Source: DATARH01 sp963705325 (GTDB taxonomy: Bacteria; Pseudomonadota; Alphaproteobacteria; ATCC43930; CGMCC-115725). Taken from it: a stretch of DNA of 64,000 nucleotides. The translations under genes and the position numbers were made by a program. Below the pieces are notes generated by a model that did not search any database, was not told the origin of the DNA, and saw only the letters and a program-made list of their open reading frames with translations. Where the stretch lies: assembly GCA_963705325.1 (NCBI GenBank), contig OY970069.1:2604001-2668000 (forward strand), written 5' to 3'. This document shows positions 7,786 to 15,975 of the stretch, piece after piece (the first letter of the stretch is position 1; each line of letters begins with the position of its first letter).

Positions 7786-8031
7786 ATGTCCCTCACGCAA
7801 AATCGGTGGTTCCGTCGGTTTGGGCTCGGTGCCGTCGCGGCGCTGAGCTTGGTTGCCGCTACGATGACGACTGTCCCGGCGCAGGCTCACGAATACGGGT
7901 ATCGGGCGCCGGCGGTTGTCAATCCGGCCTTCATTTTCCAACGGGTCTTCACCGGGTTAGCCGGCGCGGGCCATTGGGACCACCACGCCTATTGGGGCCA
8001 TCGCGACTACTGGGGCCACCACTGGCGCTAG
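7786..8031 (+). CDS. Small secreted His/Tyr/Trp-rich protein
   Basis: An 81-residue protein with a clear Sec signal peptide (basic start, hydrophobic LGAVAALSLVAATMTTV, cleavage near AQA-HE). The mature part is about 47 residues and ends in a repeated HWDHHAYWGHRDYWGHHWR pattern rich in His, Tyr and Trp. Such sequences can bind metals, but no function is established. It has a GGAGGG ribosome binding site, a palindromic operator candidate upstream and a terminator just downstream, so it is a monocistronic regulated gene. Confidence 0.75.
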   Translation: MSLTQNRWFRRFGLGAVAALSLVAATMTTVPAQAHEYGYRAPAVVNPAFIFQRVFTGLAGAGHWDHHAYWGHRDYWGHHWR

Positions 8032-8052
8032 CCGCCTGGAAGGCCATGCAAG

Positions 8053-8077
8053 CCCCCGGCTCTCCGCTGGGGGTTTT
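8053..8077 (+). terminator. Rho-independent terminator
   Basis: Stem CCCCCGGC / GCTGGGGG with a TCTCC loop followed by TTTT, 21 bases after the stop of the small secreted-protein gene. Confidence 0.75.
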
Positions 8078-8198
8078 GCTTTGTGGCGGTCAAGACAAGA
8101 TTTGTGGCGATGCGGTCAAGACAAGACATGGTGATTTGCCGTCCTCGCCGAGCTAGGGTACCGCCCGCGTCCTCAAATCACATCGAGGAGACGAAACG

Positions 8199-8483
8199 AT
8201 GGCACTGCGCAAATTCATCATCGAACGCGACATCCCCGGCGCTGGCTCACTGGAGCGCGAGGAGCTGCGTGCCGCCGCCGGCAAGTCCAACGGCGTGCTG
8301 CGCGAGCTTGGCCCTGACATTCAGTGGGTCGAAAGCTATGTCGCCGCCGACAAGACTTTTTGCGTCTACCTCGCCAAGGACGAGGCGATTATCAAAAAAC
8401 ACGCTGAGATCAGCGGCTTCCCGGCGACCAAGATCACCGAGGTGCGCAAGATGATCGACCCGACCACGGAGCACACGCCGTAG
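8199..8483 (+). CDS. DUF4242 domain protein
   Basis: A 94-residue protein matching the DUF4242 pattern: FIIERDIPGAGSLEREEL, GVLRELGPDIQWVESYV, FCVYLA and a C-terminal KMIDPTTE. Members are small ferredoxin-like proteins, some annotated as nickel-binding; the physiological role is not settled. The start follows GAGGAGACGAAACG. It is bracketed by two terminators, so it is probably transcribed alone. Confidence 0.88.
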   Translation: MALRKFIIERDIPGAGSLEREELRAAAGKSNGVLRELGPDIQWVESYVAADKTFCVYLAKDEAIIKKHAEISGFPATKITEVRKMIDPTTEHTP

Positions 8484-8502
8484 CTTTTGGGAAGCATCGA
8501 GC

Positions 8503-8525
8503 CCCCGGCCCTCCGGCCGGGGCTT
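8503..8525 (+). terminator. Rho-independent terminator
   Basis: Perfect stem CCCCGGCC / GGCCGGGG with a CTCC loop, followed by CTTTG, 20 bases after the DUF4242 stop. The inverted repeat can also serve the convergent gene ending at 8541. Confidence 0.7.
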
Positions 8526-8540
8526 TGCGTCGGGACGTCA

Positions 8541-9329
8541 TCACCAGTTGCACGGCGTATTCAGAGCGCAACTGCGGACCAGCACTACGTCGAGAGGCAA
8601 AAACCAGATCGGAAACGACATCGCGAGCGGTAGAAGCTGCGTGTCGTCAGACAAGGTCAACGCGACCGGCCGCGGCGCGTCATCTGGGTCGCCGTCGCTC
8701 CCGCCCTTGAAGCCGGCGATCGCTTTGAGCGTCATGGCGAGGTGAATGCCGGGTTCGCGCGGGTCGCGGGCCAATACCCGACCCACCGTGTCGAAACGGC
8801 GGGTGCCGTCATAGACCGGAACGGTAAAGGCCGCATCGCCGCGCCGGACGGCCGCCTCGATCGCGACAATTGCGCTCAGCGGGTCGATGACGTTGCGGCG
8901 GAACTGCTCCGCCAGCAGCTTTTGGTGGCTGTCATCATCGGCCCCGCGTTCGGCGACGATCTCGGCATCGCGCGCGACGAAAATCATGCGCAACTTGCCG
9001 TCCTTCTTCTTGCGCAGGTCGTAATTGGCGGAGAAGTGCGCGGGCACGGGCGATTTACCAGCGATGAACTGGCCATCGACGATCGCGGTCGCCCGGAAAT
9101 GCGTGACGAGTTGCGGCAGCCCCTCGCTGGCGATCTCCATCTCGACGTGGTAGGAGTCGGCCGTCACGTGCGCCACGACCCGGATGTGCGCCGCCGGCAG
9201 CCCTCCCCATGTCGCTCGATACAGCAGAACGGCGTCGTCGGCCTGCGCCGCGGCTGCGGCGGTAAAGCTCGCCGCTAGCACCGCGAAGAACCTGAGCAGG
9301 TTCGCGCCCGCTGGCGATCCTGTCACCAC
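8541..9329 (-). CDS. DUF3108 family exported protein
   Basis: 262 residues starting at GTG 9329. An N-terminal signal-like segment (LLRFFAVLAASFTAAAAAQA) precedes the DUF3108 pattern: LLYRATWGGLPAAHIRV, FRATAIVDGQF, HFSANYDLRKKKDGKLRMI, NVIDPLSAIVAIEAAVRRG and VPVYDGTRRFDTVGRVL. DUF3108 proteins are periplasmic or outer-membrane-associated beta proteins of unknown role. It follows the frameshifted gene ending at 9385 by 55 bases on the same strand, and that gap holds a CCCTCTCC/GGAGAGGG inverted repeat. Confidence 0.82.
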   Translation of the reverse strand: MVTGSPAGANLLRFFAVLAASFTAAAAAQADDAVLLYRATWGGLPAAHIRVVAHVTADSYHVEMEIASEGLPQLVTHFRATAIVDGQFIAGKSPVPAHFSANYDLRKKKDGKLRMIFVARDAEIVAERGADDDSHQKLLAEQFRRNVIDPLSAIVAIEAAVRRGDAAFTVPVYDGTRRFDTVGRVLARDPREPGIHLAMTLKAIAGFKGGSDGDPDDAPRPVALTLSDDTQLLPLAMSFPIWFLPLDVVLVRSCALNTPCNW

Positions 9330-9384
9330 GCGTCTCGCTCGCTAGATGCTCCCTCTCCCTGGGAAGAGGAGAGGGGCAATCGAA

Positions 9385-11003
9385 CTACTGCAGGCGGGCG
9401 ATACCCAGCGCGGCGCCGAAGTGGTTGGCGCAATCGAGCGGGTTGCCGTACTTGCGGTGGACCGCGGTGTGGTGGGCGCAGGCAAGCAGCAGCCGGTCGC
9501 GATAATGGCCCTGGCTCTTCGTGTAGTCCTCGAGGAGAACCTGGCCAATCTCTTGATTGTGCGGGTCATTGCCCATCCGTGACGACAGCAGCGCAAGGCG
9601 CTGAATCAACGGCGCGCGATCCTTCTCCTTGCCGAGATAGGCTTGGGTCCAATCAACGCTCGCCTTGCCGTCGAGCGCCAGCACCGCTTGGTCGATGCGG
9701 TCGAGAATCTCGCCACCGCTCAGCTTTGCCGCACCCGCCGGCGCCTTCGGCTTGTTGGGCTCGGCGTCATTGATGCCCTTTTGGTGCCAGGCGGCGCGGT
9801 TGAGATACGCGGTCGCAGTGTAGAGCAGCTTTAGCTGCTGCTTGTGCTGGAAGTTGTCGAAGTACCACGCCATCGTGTTGAGGTACTCGAAGCAGTGCTG
9901 CGGCAACGAGAAATTGTTGACCCCGCGGGTTTCAAGGATCACCTGCGCCGAAGCAACCTGCAGCGCGTCGAGGATGCGGCGCGGGCTCTTGCCCGCTTCG
10001 AGCAGTTTGGACAGCGCCTCGACATAAGCCGGCTCGGCGTCGCGGATCACCGCTTTCTCGAACGTCTTCTGCTCGTCGGCCGAAAGTGGCTCCTTGTTGC
10101 TGGCGAGGATAGCCACCTCGGCGTTGGTCACGCCGGCGTAAGGGATGGCCGAGATCGTCGCCTTTTCAAGAAAGATCTGCACCGCGTTGCAGGCCATCTC
10201 GTAGGTCGAGTACCAGCGCGGCCCGACTGCGATATCGAGCGCTCCCGCATAGACGACATTATGCGCGTCGTCCCAGCCGAGGAAGTTGCCGAGGTCGACC
10301 GTGGCTCGGGCACGAAACGCCTTATGCCCAGTGGTGTAGGAACGGTTGTAGAGTGCGCGGTCCTGCACATCCATCAAGCCGGCATGAACCAGCTGGGCCA
10401 AGACCGCCTTGCGTTCGGCCGGGTTTTCCATCAGGCCGAGGAAGACGCGGTAAGCCTCAAGCACGTTGCCGCGTTGGACCAGCGTCATCCAATGGTCGAG
10501 CCGCTCCTGCAGCGGGCCGTCGAGTTGTTCGGGCTGCTGATCGGGCCAGGCGACTTCCGGCATCGGCGGCGGGCCCGGCGGCATCGACCAGCCGGGTGCG
10601 CGGGCGTAATGGCCGGGCGCCTTCAAGATTTTCTGGTTCCAGATGTCAAGCCCGGTCGGAATGTACCAGATCGGTCTGCGCATAAGGCAGCGCGGCGCAA
10701 TCCTCGGGCACCAGCTTCGACAATTGCAGCGAGGCGCGGGCCGACAAGAGGCAATGGTCATTGTTGACGAAGTTGACGTAGCCGTCGTCGATCCGCTCGT
10801 GATACGGCACGTGGGTATAGGGCGCATGGATGCGCACTCCCTCGCCGATGATTTCGGTCATCGGCCGGCCCGGCGCGCACCAGATCGTAATAGACGTCGC
10901 TCGCGCCCTTCTGGTCGCGCGCAAGGATGCGATCTTCCAGCTTGTCGTAAAGCGCCCGCGGCTTGCCGGTATTGCTGAGCGTCGATTGCGGCTGCGCGGC
11001 CAT
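9385..11003 (-). pseudogene. Unknown ~538-aa protein gene with two +1 frameshifts
   Basis: Starts at ATG 11003 after a GGAAGG site (MAAQPQSTLSNTGKPRALYDKLEDRIL). Three successive frames join into one coherent protein: VYYDLVRAG | RPMTEIIGEGVRIHAPYTH ... LPYAQT | IWYIPTGLDIWNQ and on to the end (GIARLQ). The breaks lie near 10870 and 10665, each explained by one extra base in GC-rich sequence. The C-terminal half is helical and His-rich (LACAHHTAVHRKYG). I do not recognise the family. It is the fourth gene of the Crp-led cluster, 145 bases after the 2OG oxygenase. Because correction restores a full protein, sequencing error is as likely as decay. Confidence 0.65.
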
Positions 11004-11148
11004 GCCGATCTTCCTTCCTTGAGTCGTGCCAAAACAATGCGCCGAAATTTATTCAGCGGCAACGCTGCCGGGCGCGGCGTCGGGCGGCAATGCGCCCTAC
11101 GCATGGCGTACCCCGCGCGCACGCCGCAGAGCTCTTACAACTGTAATG

Positions 11149-12141
11149 TCACTCCGCGGCGTCCCTGGTGTCGCCAAAGACGTTATAAGTCTGTGCCTGG
11201 TAGCGGATCATGTAGTCGGTATAGGTGGTCGTCTCGTATTTGGGCGGGTTGTCGGGGCCGATGCAGGTGGGCACCGCGGCCACCGGCCAGTCGGCAGCCG
11301 CGTCGCAGAAGAACGCCAGCGCATAGCGCTCGCCGCTCGAGCGGTTGACGGCGCGGTGCGGGGTGGCGAGGAAGCGATCGTTGGTCCAGCGCCGCAGCAA
11401 TTGGCCGCCATTGACCAGAAACGCGCCGGGGATCGCAGGCGGCTCGATCCACTCGCCGCGTTGGGTGCGGATCGCCAGGCCGGGCACCTCGTTCGGCGCG
11501 AGCAGCGTGAGGAAGCTCGTATCGGTGTGCGGGGCGATGCCGAATTCGTCGGCGGGTGCGCCGGGCGGTTGCTTGGGGTAGTGCGTCGCCCGCAATTTGT
11601 ATTGCAGCTCGCGAAACGGGGCGTCGAAATATTCGGTCGGCAGGTCGAGCGCGCGAGCGTAAACGCGCACCAGCCGGTGCACCAGCCGCTCCAGCGTGTC
11701 GCAATAGGCGACGATGGTCTCGCGCAGGTCTGGCAGATCGGCCGGCCACTGGTTGGCGCTGCGGAAGCGGCGACCGGAGATGACGTCCGGGTGGTCGGGC
11801 GGCAGGTCGCGGGCGACGAACAGCGCCTCGTTGAGATTGGCCTTGGTGACGGTGGCGACGGTCGAGGTGCGCAGCGTGTCGCCCTTAAGCGGCAGATAGC
11901 CGACATTGTGCTTGTCGATCTTGATCATCAGCTTCTTGTCGAGCGGCTGCGCATGGAAGCGCGCGGCCTGGCGAAAGGTGTCGCGGGTGAGCTCCGGCGG
12001 CACGCCGTGGCCGGTGATGAAGTAAAAGCCGATCTCGGTCAGCGCGACGCGGAGTTTTCCCGCGGCCCAGTCGAGTGCGCCGGGTTCGCCGGCGAAATAC
12101 GGCGCGAGATCGATGACCGGGATGGTGCCGGTGTCTGCCAT
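11149..12141 (-). CDS. 2-oxoglutarate/Fe(II) oxygenase, isopenicillin N synthase family
   Basis: 330 residues from ATG 12141 (MADTGTIPVIDLAPYF). N-terminal DIOX_N domain, then the double-stranded beta-helix with the iron facial triad HTDTSF (His, Asp) and the distal His in ATPHRAVN, and the 2OG-binding Arg in the following RYALAFF. Family members hydroxylate, desaturate or cyclise small molecules; the substrate is unknown. It starts 2 bases after the stop of the preceding coiled-coil gene, so the two are coupled. A longer in-frame extension exists but is antisense-like, low-complexity sequence inside the upstream gene. Confidence 0.88.
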   Translation of the reverse strand: MADTGTIPVIDLAPYFAGEPGALDWAAGKLRVALTEIGFYFITGHGVPPELTRDTFRQAARFHAQPLDKKLMIKIDKHNVGYLPLKGDTLRTSTVATVTKANLNEALFVARDLPPDHPDVISGRRFRSANQWPADLPDLRETIVAYCDTLERLVHRLVRVYARALDLPTEYFDAPFRELQYKLRATHYPKQPPGAPADEFGIAPHTDTSFLTLLAPNEVPGLAIRTQRGEWIEPPAIPGAFLVNGGQLLRRWTNDRFLATPHRAVNRSSGERYALAFFCDAAADWPVAAVPTCIGPDNPPKYETTTYTDYMIRYQAQTYNVFGDTRDAAE

Positions 12142-12143
12142 CG

Positions 12144-12884
12144 CTAGGGTGTGGGCGCCGACGCGAACAGCTTGAGGTCGGCGACGAGGCCTTCGTCGCG
12201 CTCGATGCCGTAATCGTGGCTCCCGGTCAGGTTCTTTTCCTTGACCAGGAGCGTCTTCGGGTCGGCGGTGGCGAAAATGCGCAGGTTGCGGTCGACGCCC
12301 GCGAGGTCGGCGAGCTTGTCGGTGAGCTGGGCCGACTTCATGCGCTCGCTGGCGTCGATCAGCTCGATGAGCCCCTCTTCCGTGATCCCAGCCTTTTGCA
12401 GCTTCGCCTGATGCGCGGCGAGGGCGGCGGCTTTCTGCTGGGCCGCCACGGCAGTGGCCTTTTGCTGCTCCGCGGTCTTGCGGCGGTAGTCGTCGTACTG
12501 CATTTGGGTGCGCTGGAGCAGCGTCGCGACCGGGACGTCGCGGGTGTCGACCCAGAGCTTGGCGCGGGTCCAGGTCTTGACCATCCAGGCGCGCCGCGCA
12601 GCGTCGGTGACTTCGCGCATCCGATCGGCGCGGACCTGCTCGGCCCAATGGATGTGCTCGCGGTCGCCGGTCAGCTCGGGCAATTGCAGCGCCGGGCCGG
12701 CGCTGACCGGCGGGCGGACGATCGCTTTGGTGTCGACTGCGTAGCGCTGTTTCATCAGTGCGAATTGGCGGCGGTATTCGTCCTCCCACTCGTCGCTTTC
12801 CTCGCTCGGCATCACATCGAATTTCTGCTGCAGCGCGCGTGTCGTTGCCTCGATGGCCGCTTCCTTGAGCTGAGTAAGATCCAT
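12144..12884 (-). CDS. Unknown coiled-coil protein
   Basis: 246 residues with no signal peptide or membrane segment. The middle (about residues 135-175) is an Ala/Gln/Lys-rich coiled coil (KTAEQQKATAVAAQQKAAAL), and the C-terminal 70 residues look like a small alpha/beta domain (LADLAGVDRNLRIFATADP). No family was recognised. It begins 26 bases after the Crp-type regulator on the same strand, with a GGGAG ribosome site, and runs into the 2OG oxygenase 2 bases later. It is probably an accessory protein of that enzyme or of the downstream unknown protein. Confidence 0.75.
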   Translation of the reverse strand: MDLTQLKEAAIEATTRALQQKFDVMPSEESDEWEDEYRRQFALMKQRYAVDTKAIVRPPVSAGPALQLPELTGDREHIHWAEQVRADRMREVTDAARRAWMVKTWTRAKLWVDTRDVPVATLLQRTQMQYDDYRRKTAEQQKATAVAAQQKAAALAAHQAKLQKAGITEEGLIELIDASERMKSAQLTDKLADLAGVDRNLRIFATADPKTLLVKEKNLTGSHDYGIERDEGLVADLKLFASAPTP

Positions 12885-12910
12885 TACTGCTCCCTCGGTG
12901 GTTAGCGAGC

Positions 12911-13597
12911 TTATGTCAGCGCCTCGATCGCGGCGAGGTCGGGAATTTCGATGAGCCGCTTACCGAGGCGCAGCTTGCCGGCTCCCTGCCAAACCTGAAG
13001 CTGCTTGTTGACGCTTTCGCGGGTCGCGCCGACCATGCCGGCCAATTCCTGTTGCGACAGCCTCAGGGTCGCGCCGCGGCCGGGCCGGGCGGAGCCGCTG
13101 GCGAGCCGCAATAGAGCTTTCGCCATGCGGTTTTCGAGCCGGCCGAACATCGCCTCGGCGACCTGCCGGTCGGTCAGCCGCAAGCGTTGGCAAAGGAGCT
13201 TCAGGAAGAGAATGCAGAGATCGGCGCGGCGCTCGAGGAACGGCACGAAATCGCGGTGATCGAGCACCAGCAGATAGGTATCCGAAATCGCGGTAGCGTC
13301 GGCGGTGCGGTCCTGTCCGTCGAGGACGGCGATCTCGCCGAAGACTTCGCCGGGATTGAGGATTGCCAGGACGATGTCGTGAGCGGCGGGCGAGGGCGTA
13401 CTAATCCGCACGCTGCCGGCAAGGATCGCCATCATGCTGCGGCCCGGCGAGCCCTTGGCGAAGATTTCGCGCCCGGCCGGGTAGTGCTCAACGCGCGCGT
13501 GCGATAGCAGCGTGTCGAGGTCGTCCGGCGGCAATTTGCCGAAAAGCGCGTGACCCTCGAAAAGCCGGCGCTTCTCGATCGCTGTCGGGGCCTGCAT
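12911..13597 (-). CDS. Crp/Fnr family transcriptional regulator
   Basis: 228 residues. An N-terminal cyclic-nucleotide-binding fold (HYPAGREIFAKGSPGRSMMAIL, ILNPGEVFGEIAVLDGQDRTADATA) contains the PGEVFGEIAVLDGQDRTA cassette resembling the cAMP phosphate-binding loop. A C-terminal winged helix follows (RLSQQELAGMVGATRESVNKQL). The cysteines of an Fnr-type iron-sulfur cluster are absent at the N-terminus. It leads the leftward cluster that contains the coiled-coil protein, the 2OG oxygenase and the frameshifted unknown gene, and likely controls it. Confidence 0.9.
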   Translation of the reverse strand: MQAPTAIEKRRLFEGHALFGKLPPDDLDTLLSHARVEHYPAGREIFAKGSPGRSMMAILAGSVRISTPSPAAHDIVLAILNPGEVFGEIAVLDGQDRTADATAISDTYLLVLDHRDFVPFLERRADLCILFLKLLCQRLRLTDRQVAEAMFGRLENRMAKALLRLASGSARPGRGATLRLSQQELAGMVGATRESVNKQLQVWQGAGKLRLGKRLIEIPDLAAIEALT

Positions 13598-13666
13598 CCA
13601 AAGTCCTATGGGATTGGGCAGGCCTCCGTTTTAGCCCCTTCCGGCTGTCGGCGGAAGCGTTCGACG

Positions 13667-13858
13667 CTAGCGGACGCCGTCGTCTGGTTGGTGATGGGTC
13701 AGCGCGTCGATGATGCGGCTCGGCAGGCTGAGGATTGTGGTCCCGAGATGAAAGCGCTGGCATTCGCTTGGCCGCGGCGTGCAGTCGGACATCGCGCTTT
13801 CCCTGAACTGCCGCTCGTCGGCGATCTCGATCCAGCCTGTCATCGTGTTGTGCGTCAT
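13667..13858 (-). CDS. Possible small hypothetical protein
   Basis: A 63-residue frame (MTHNTMTGWIEIADERQFRES...) with a GAGGA ribosome site at good distance from ATG 13858. It lies alone between the Crp gene and the metalloprotease on the same strand. No motif and no recognised relatives. Kept because the ribosome site is good and no other frame in this gap is better; it may still be spurious. Confidence 0.3.
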   Translation of the reverse strand: MTHNTMTGWIEIADERQFRESAMSDCTPRPSECQRFHLGTTILSLPSRIIDALTHHQPDDGVR

Positions 13859-13998
13859 GGCGGAAGTCCTCGAACCAATTCCCCCGCGACAGCAGATGGG
13901 CCGGATCGCGCTCGGCCAACGTGATCCACCTCACACGCGGTGAATTTTCTATGAACCTTTGCGATGGCGGGACATGCCCGGCCGCGGCGAAGCGCTGT

Positions 13999-14655
13999 TC
14001 ACTGCCGCTGGCCCCATGTCGTCACCACGTCGAGGAGCCGGGAGGAGCGGATTGTGTCCAGCTCGGCGTGCGACAGGGCGGTGCCAGCGTCCGAGGCATC
14101 GCTGCTGATGATCCCCGTCATCAGCACATTGGCGCGCGACACATCGGGGAGCCCGAAAGCGTGGCCGATCTCGTGCTCCAGAACGCCCCGGCGGCCGCGG
14201 GTATTGCGCACCATATCCAGGTTTGCCGTCTGGTTGACAAAGATGATCGGGTCGATTTCGTCGCCGACGCGCAGCGTGATTCCGCCCTCCCCGGTCGGCG
14301 GGTCGAAATCCGGCACGTAGAAGATGTGGAGCCCGCCGATGTCGGTCCAATCCCGGATCGCCGCCCACACCTCCTGTGTGAAGCGCCCGTTTTGGTCGCT
14401 CACAGGTTGCGGGATTTCACGCGAATTGGCGGCACCGATCGGCAGATTGTGAGTGAATTGGGTCGGGCCGCCGGTGAGCGCCAGCTTACCGTCGCTGCCG
14501 AGGATCGCCCGCGTTTGGTCTCTGGTGAGGATGAATTTCGAGATCCGGAAATCCATCGAAAGCGCGGCGAAGACCCGTGTTGCCCGTTGGAAATCCTGCG
14601 CCACGGTATCCTGGACACCGTCGACAATCGTGACCCAAGAATCGACAAAGACCAT
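13999..14655 (-). CDS. Metzincin-type zinc metalloprotease
   Basis: 218 residues from ATG 14655, chosen for its AGGAGA ribosome site. The zinc motif HEIGHAFGLPD fits the metzincin pattern HExxHxxGxxD, and a downstream Met in NVLMTGIIS could be the Met-turn. No signal peptide is visible, so either it is cytoplasmic, is exported by a leaderless route, or the true start differs. It is divergent from the double-cupin gene. No cognate inhibitor or type I secretion gene is adjacent. Confidence 0.78.
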   Translation of the reverse strand: MVFVDSWVTIVDGVQDTVAQDFQRATRVFAALSMDFRISKFILTRDQTRAILGSDGKLALTGGPTQFTHNLPIGAANSREIPQPVSDQNGRFTQEVWAAIRDWTDIGGLHIFYVPDFDPPTGEGGITLRVGDEIDPIIFVNQTANLDMVRNTRGRRGVLEHEIGHAFGLPDVSRANVLMTGIISSDASDAGTALSHAELDTIRSSRLLDVVTTWGQRQ

Positions 14656-14769
14656 GGCTGTCTCTCCTAGCGCCAGCACCGCCCATCCGTTGCGGGAGCG
14701 AGCGATGGGACAAGAAATTCGCATTCGCTGGTTGCATATCAAGCCCTCGTCGACCATTCCTTTCAGTCG

Positions 14770-15450
14770 ATGGAGCTCAACGCCGACTTCTCACAGCGCG
14801 CGTCGGTTCACGCGGCGCGGATCGCCTGGGTCCCGTCGCCGAGCGCCGGCGTCGACCGCCGCATGCTCGACCGGATCGGCGACGAGGTGGCGCGCGCGAC
14901 CTCGATCGTCCGCTATGCGCCGGAAAGCCGGTTTTCGCCGCACACCCATGACGGCGGCGAGGAGTTCCTCGTCCTCGACGGTGTGTTCGAGGACGAGCAC
15001 GGCGCCTACCCAGCGGGGTCCTATATCCGCAACCCGCCAACGACCCGGCATACGCCGGGCTCAAAGCCCGGCTGCGTGCTCTTTGTCAAGCTGTGGCAAT
15101 TCGACTCCGCTGACCGCACCCCAGTGAGGATCGACGGCGGGAGCCTGGCGTATCAGCCCGCAACCGGCCGCCCCGGGGTCGAGACGGCGCCACTGTTTCG
15201 AGACGACGATGAGGAAGTGCGGCTGGAGCGTTGGGCGGCGGGTGCCGAAATCGTGCTGCCGCTTCCGGGTGGCGGCGAGTTCCTGGTGCTCGAAGGCGGT
15301 TTCCACGACGGGGACGAGCATTTCGAGCCGCAATCCTGGCTGCGGCTACCCTGCGGAGGCGAGTTACGCGTGCGCTCCGGCCCGCGCGGCTGCGCCTTGT
15401 GGATCAAGACCGGGCACCTCCGCGGTATCAAGGGGCTGCGCCCGTCATAA
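14770..15450 (+). CDS. Double cupin (ChrR-like) protein
   Basis: 226 residues with two tandem cupin domains. The first has the metal-site pattern FSPHTHDGGEEFLVLDGVF ... HGAYPAGSYIRNPP ... H, matching ChrR-type cupins of anti-sigma factors. The second (EIVLPLPGGGEFLVLEGGF...) keeps the fold but lacks the matching histidines. There is no zinc-binding N-terminal anti-sigma domain and no sigma factor next to it, so it is a free-standing cupin, perhaps an acetylacetonase-like or sensory protein. Confidence 0.82.
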   Translation: MELNADFSQRASVHAARIAWVPSPSAGVDRRMLDRIGDEVARATSIVRYAPESRFSPHTHDGGEEFLVLDGVFEDEHGAYPAGSYIRNPPTTRHTPGSKPGCVLFVKLWQFDSADRTPVRIDGGSLAYQPATGRPGVETAPLFRDDDEEVRLERWAAGAEIVLPLPGGGEFLVLEGGFHDGDEHFEPQSWLRLPCGGELRVRSGPRGCALWIKTGHLRGIKGLRPS

Positions 15451-15548
15451 GGGCCGCCGGTCAGCAGGGCGTGGCGCAGACGCTGCCCTCGGGCAGGATC
15501 ATGCTCTAAGATGCGGGACGATCCAGCCTTGTTGGCCAGGGGAGGGAG

Positions 15549-15968
15549 ATGAGGGCGGGAAGAAACTTAAGCGGCGTTGTCCGCCTCACGGTGATGCTCG
15601 GCTCAATGGGCATAGCTTCCATCTTGGGGCCGGCGGGCGCGGCGGCGCAAACCGCGCAATACGACGGCGTCTACAAGGGAACGCAGACGCTGACCGATGA
15701 TCCCAACGACCACAATTATTCGAAATGCCTCAAGGGCCCGTTCAAGCGCCAATTGGTGGTCAAGGACGGGGCCGCTACCTACACCTACAACCCGACCTAT
15801 CAGGGACAGGTCGTCGGCATCGTTGCCGAGAATGGCGAGGTTACCGGTAGCGAGCCGACATCGGCCGGCGGGGTCGCGCTCGTTGGCAAGATCGAGGGCG
15901 ACCGGTTCACCGGCAAGGTGTGGAGCATCATCTGCACCTACGCGGTCGATTTGAAGCGGGTGCCGTGA
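15549..15968 (+). CDS. Secreted protein of unknown function
   Basis: 139 residues with a signal peptide (MRAGRNLSGVVRLTVMLGSMGIASILGPAGAAAQ, cleavage after AAA or AQT). The mature part (YDGVYKGTQTLTDDPNDHNYSKC) reads as a small beta barrel with two cysteines that could form a disulfide (KCLKG and IICTY). Strong GGGAGGGAG ribosome site. It converges with the MetE-like gene. Confidence 0.75.
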   Translation: MRAGRNLSGVVRLTVMLGSMGIASILGPAGAAAQTAQYDGVYKGTQTLTDDPNDHNYSKCLKGPFKRQLVVKDGAATYTYNPTYQGQVVGIVAENGEVTGSEPTSAGGVALVGKIEGDRFTGKVWSIICTYAVDLKRVP

Positions 15969-15975
15969 CAGAAAG

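Noticed and set aside
8084..8130. Two copies of GCGGTCAAGACAAGA 25 bases apart
   Set aside because: Short, only two copies, no symmetry and no link to a gene start; not enough to call a regulatory repeat or CRISPR.
9351..9375. CCCTCTCC/GGAGAGGG inverted repeat between the unknown gene and DUF3108
   Set aside because: No T-run on either strand and a nine-base loop; too weak to call a terminator.
12142..12789. N-terminal extension of the 2OG oxygenase frame to 546 codons
   Set aside because: The added 216 residues are Arg/Ala/His-rich low-complexity sequence within the coiled-coil gene; the family start is at 12141 next to that gene's stop.
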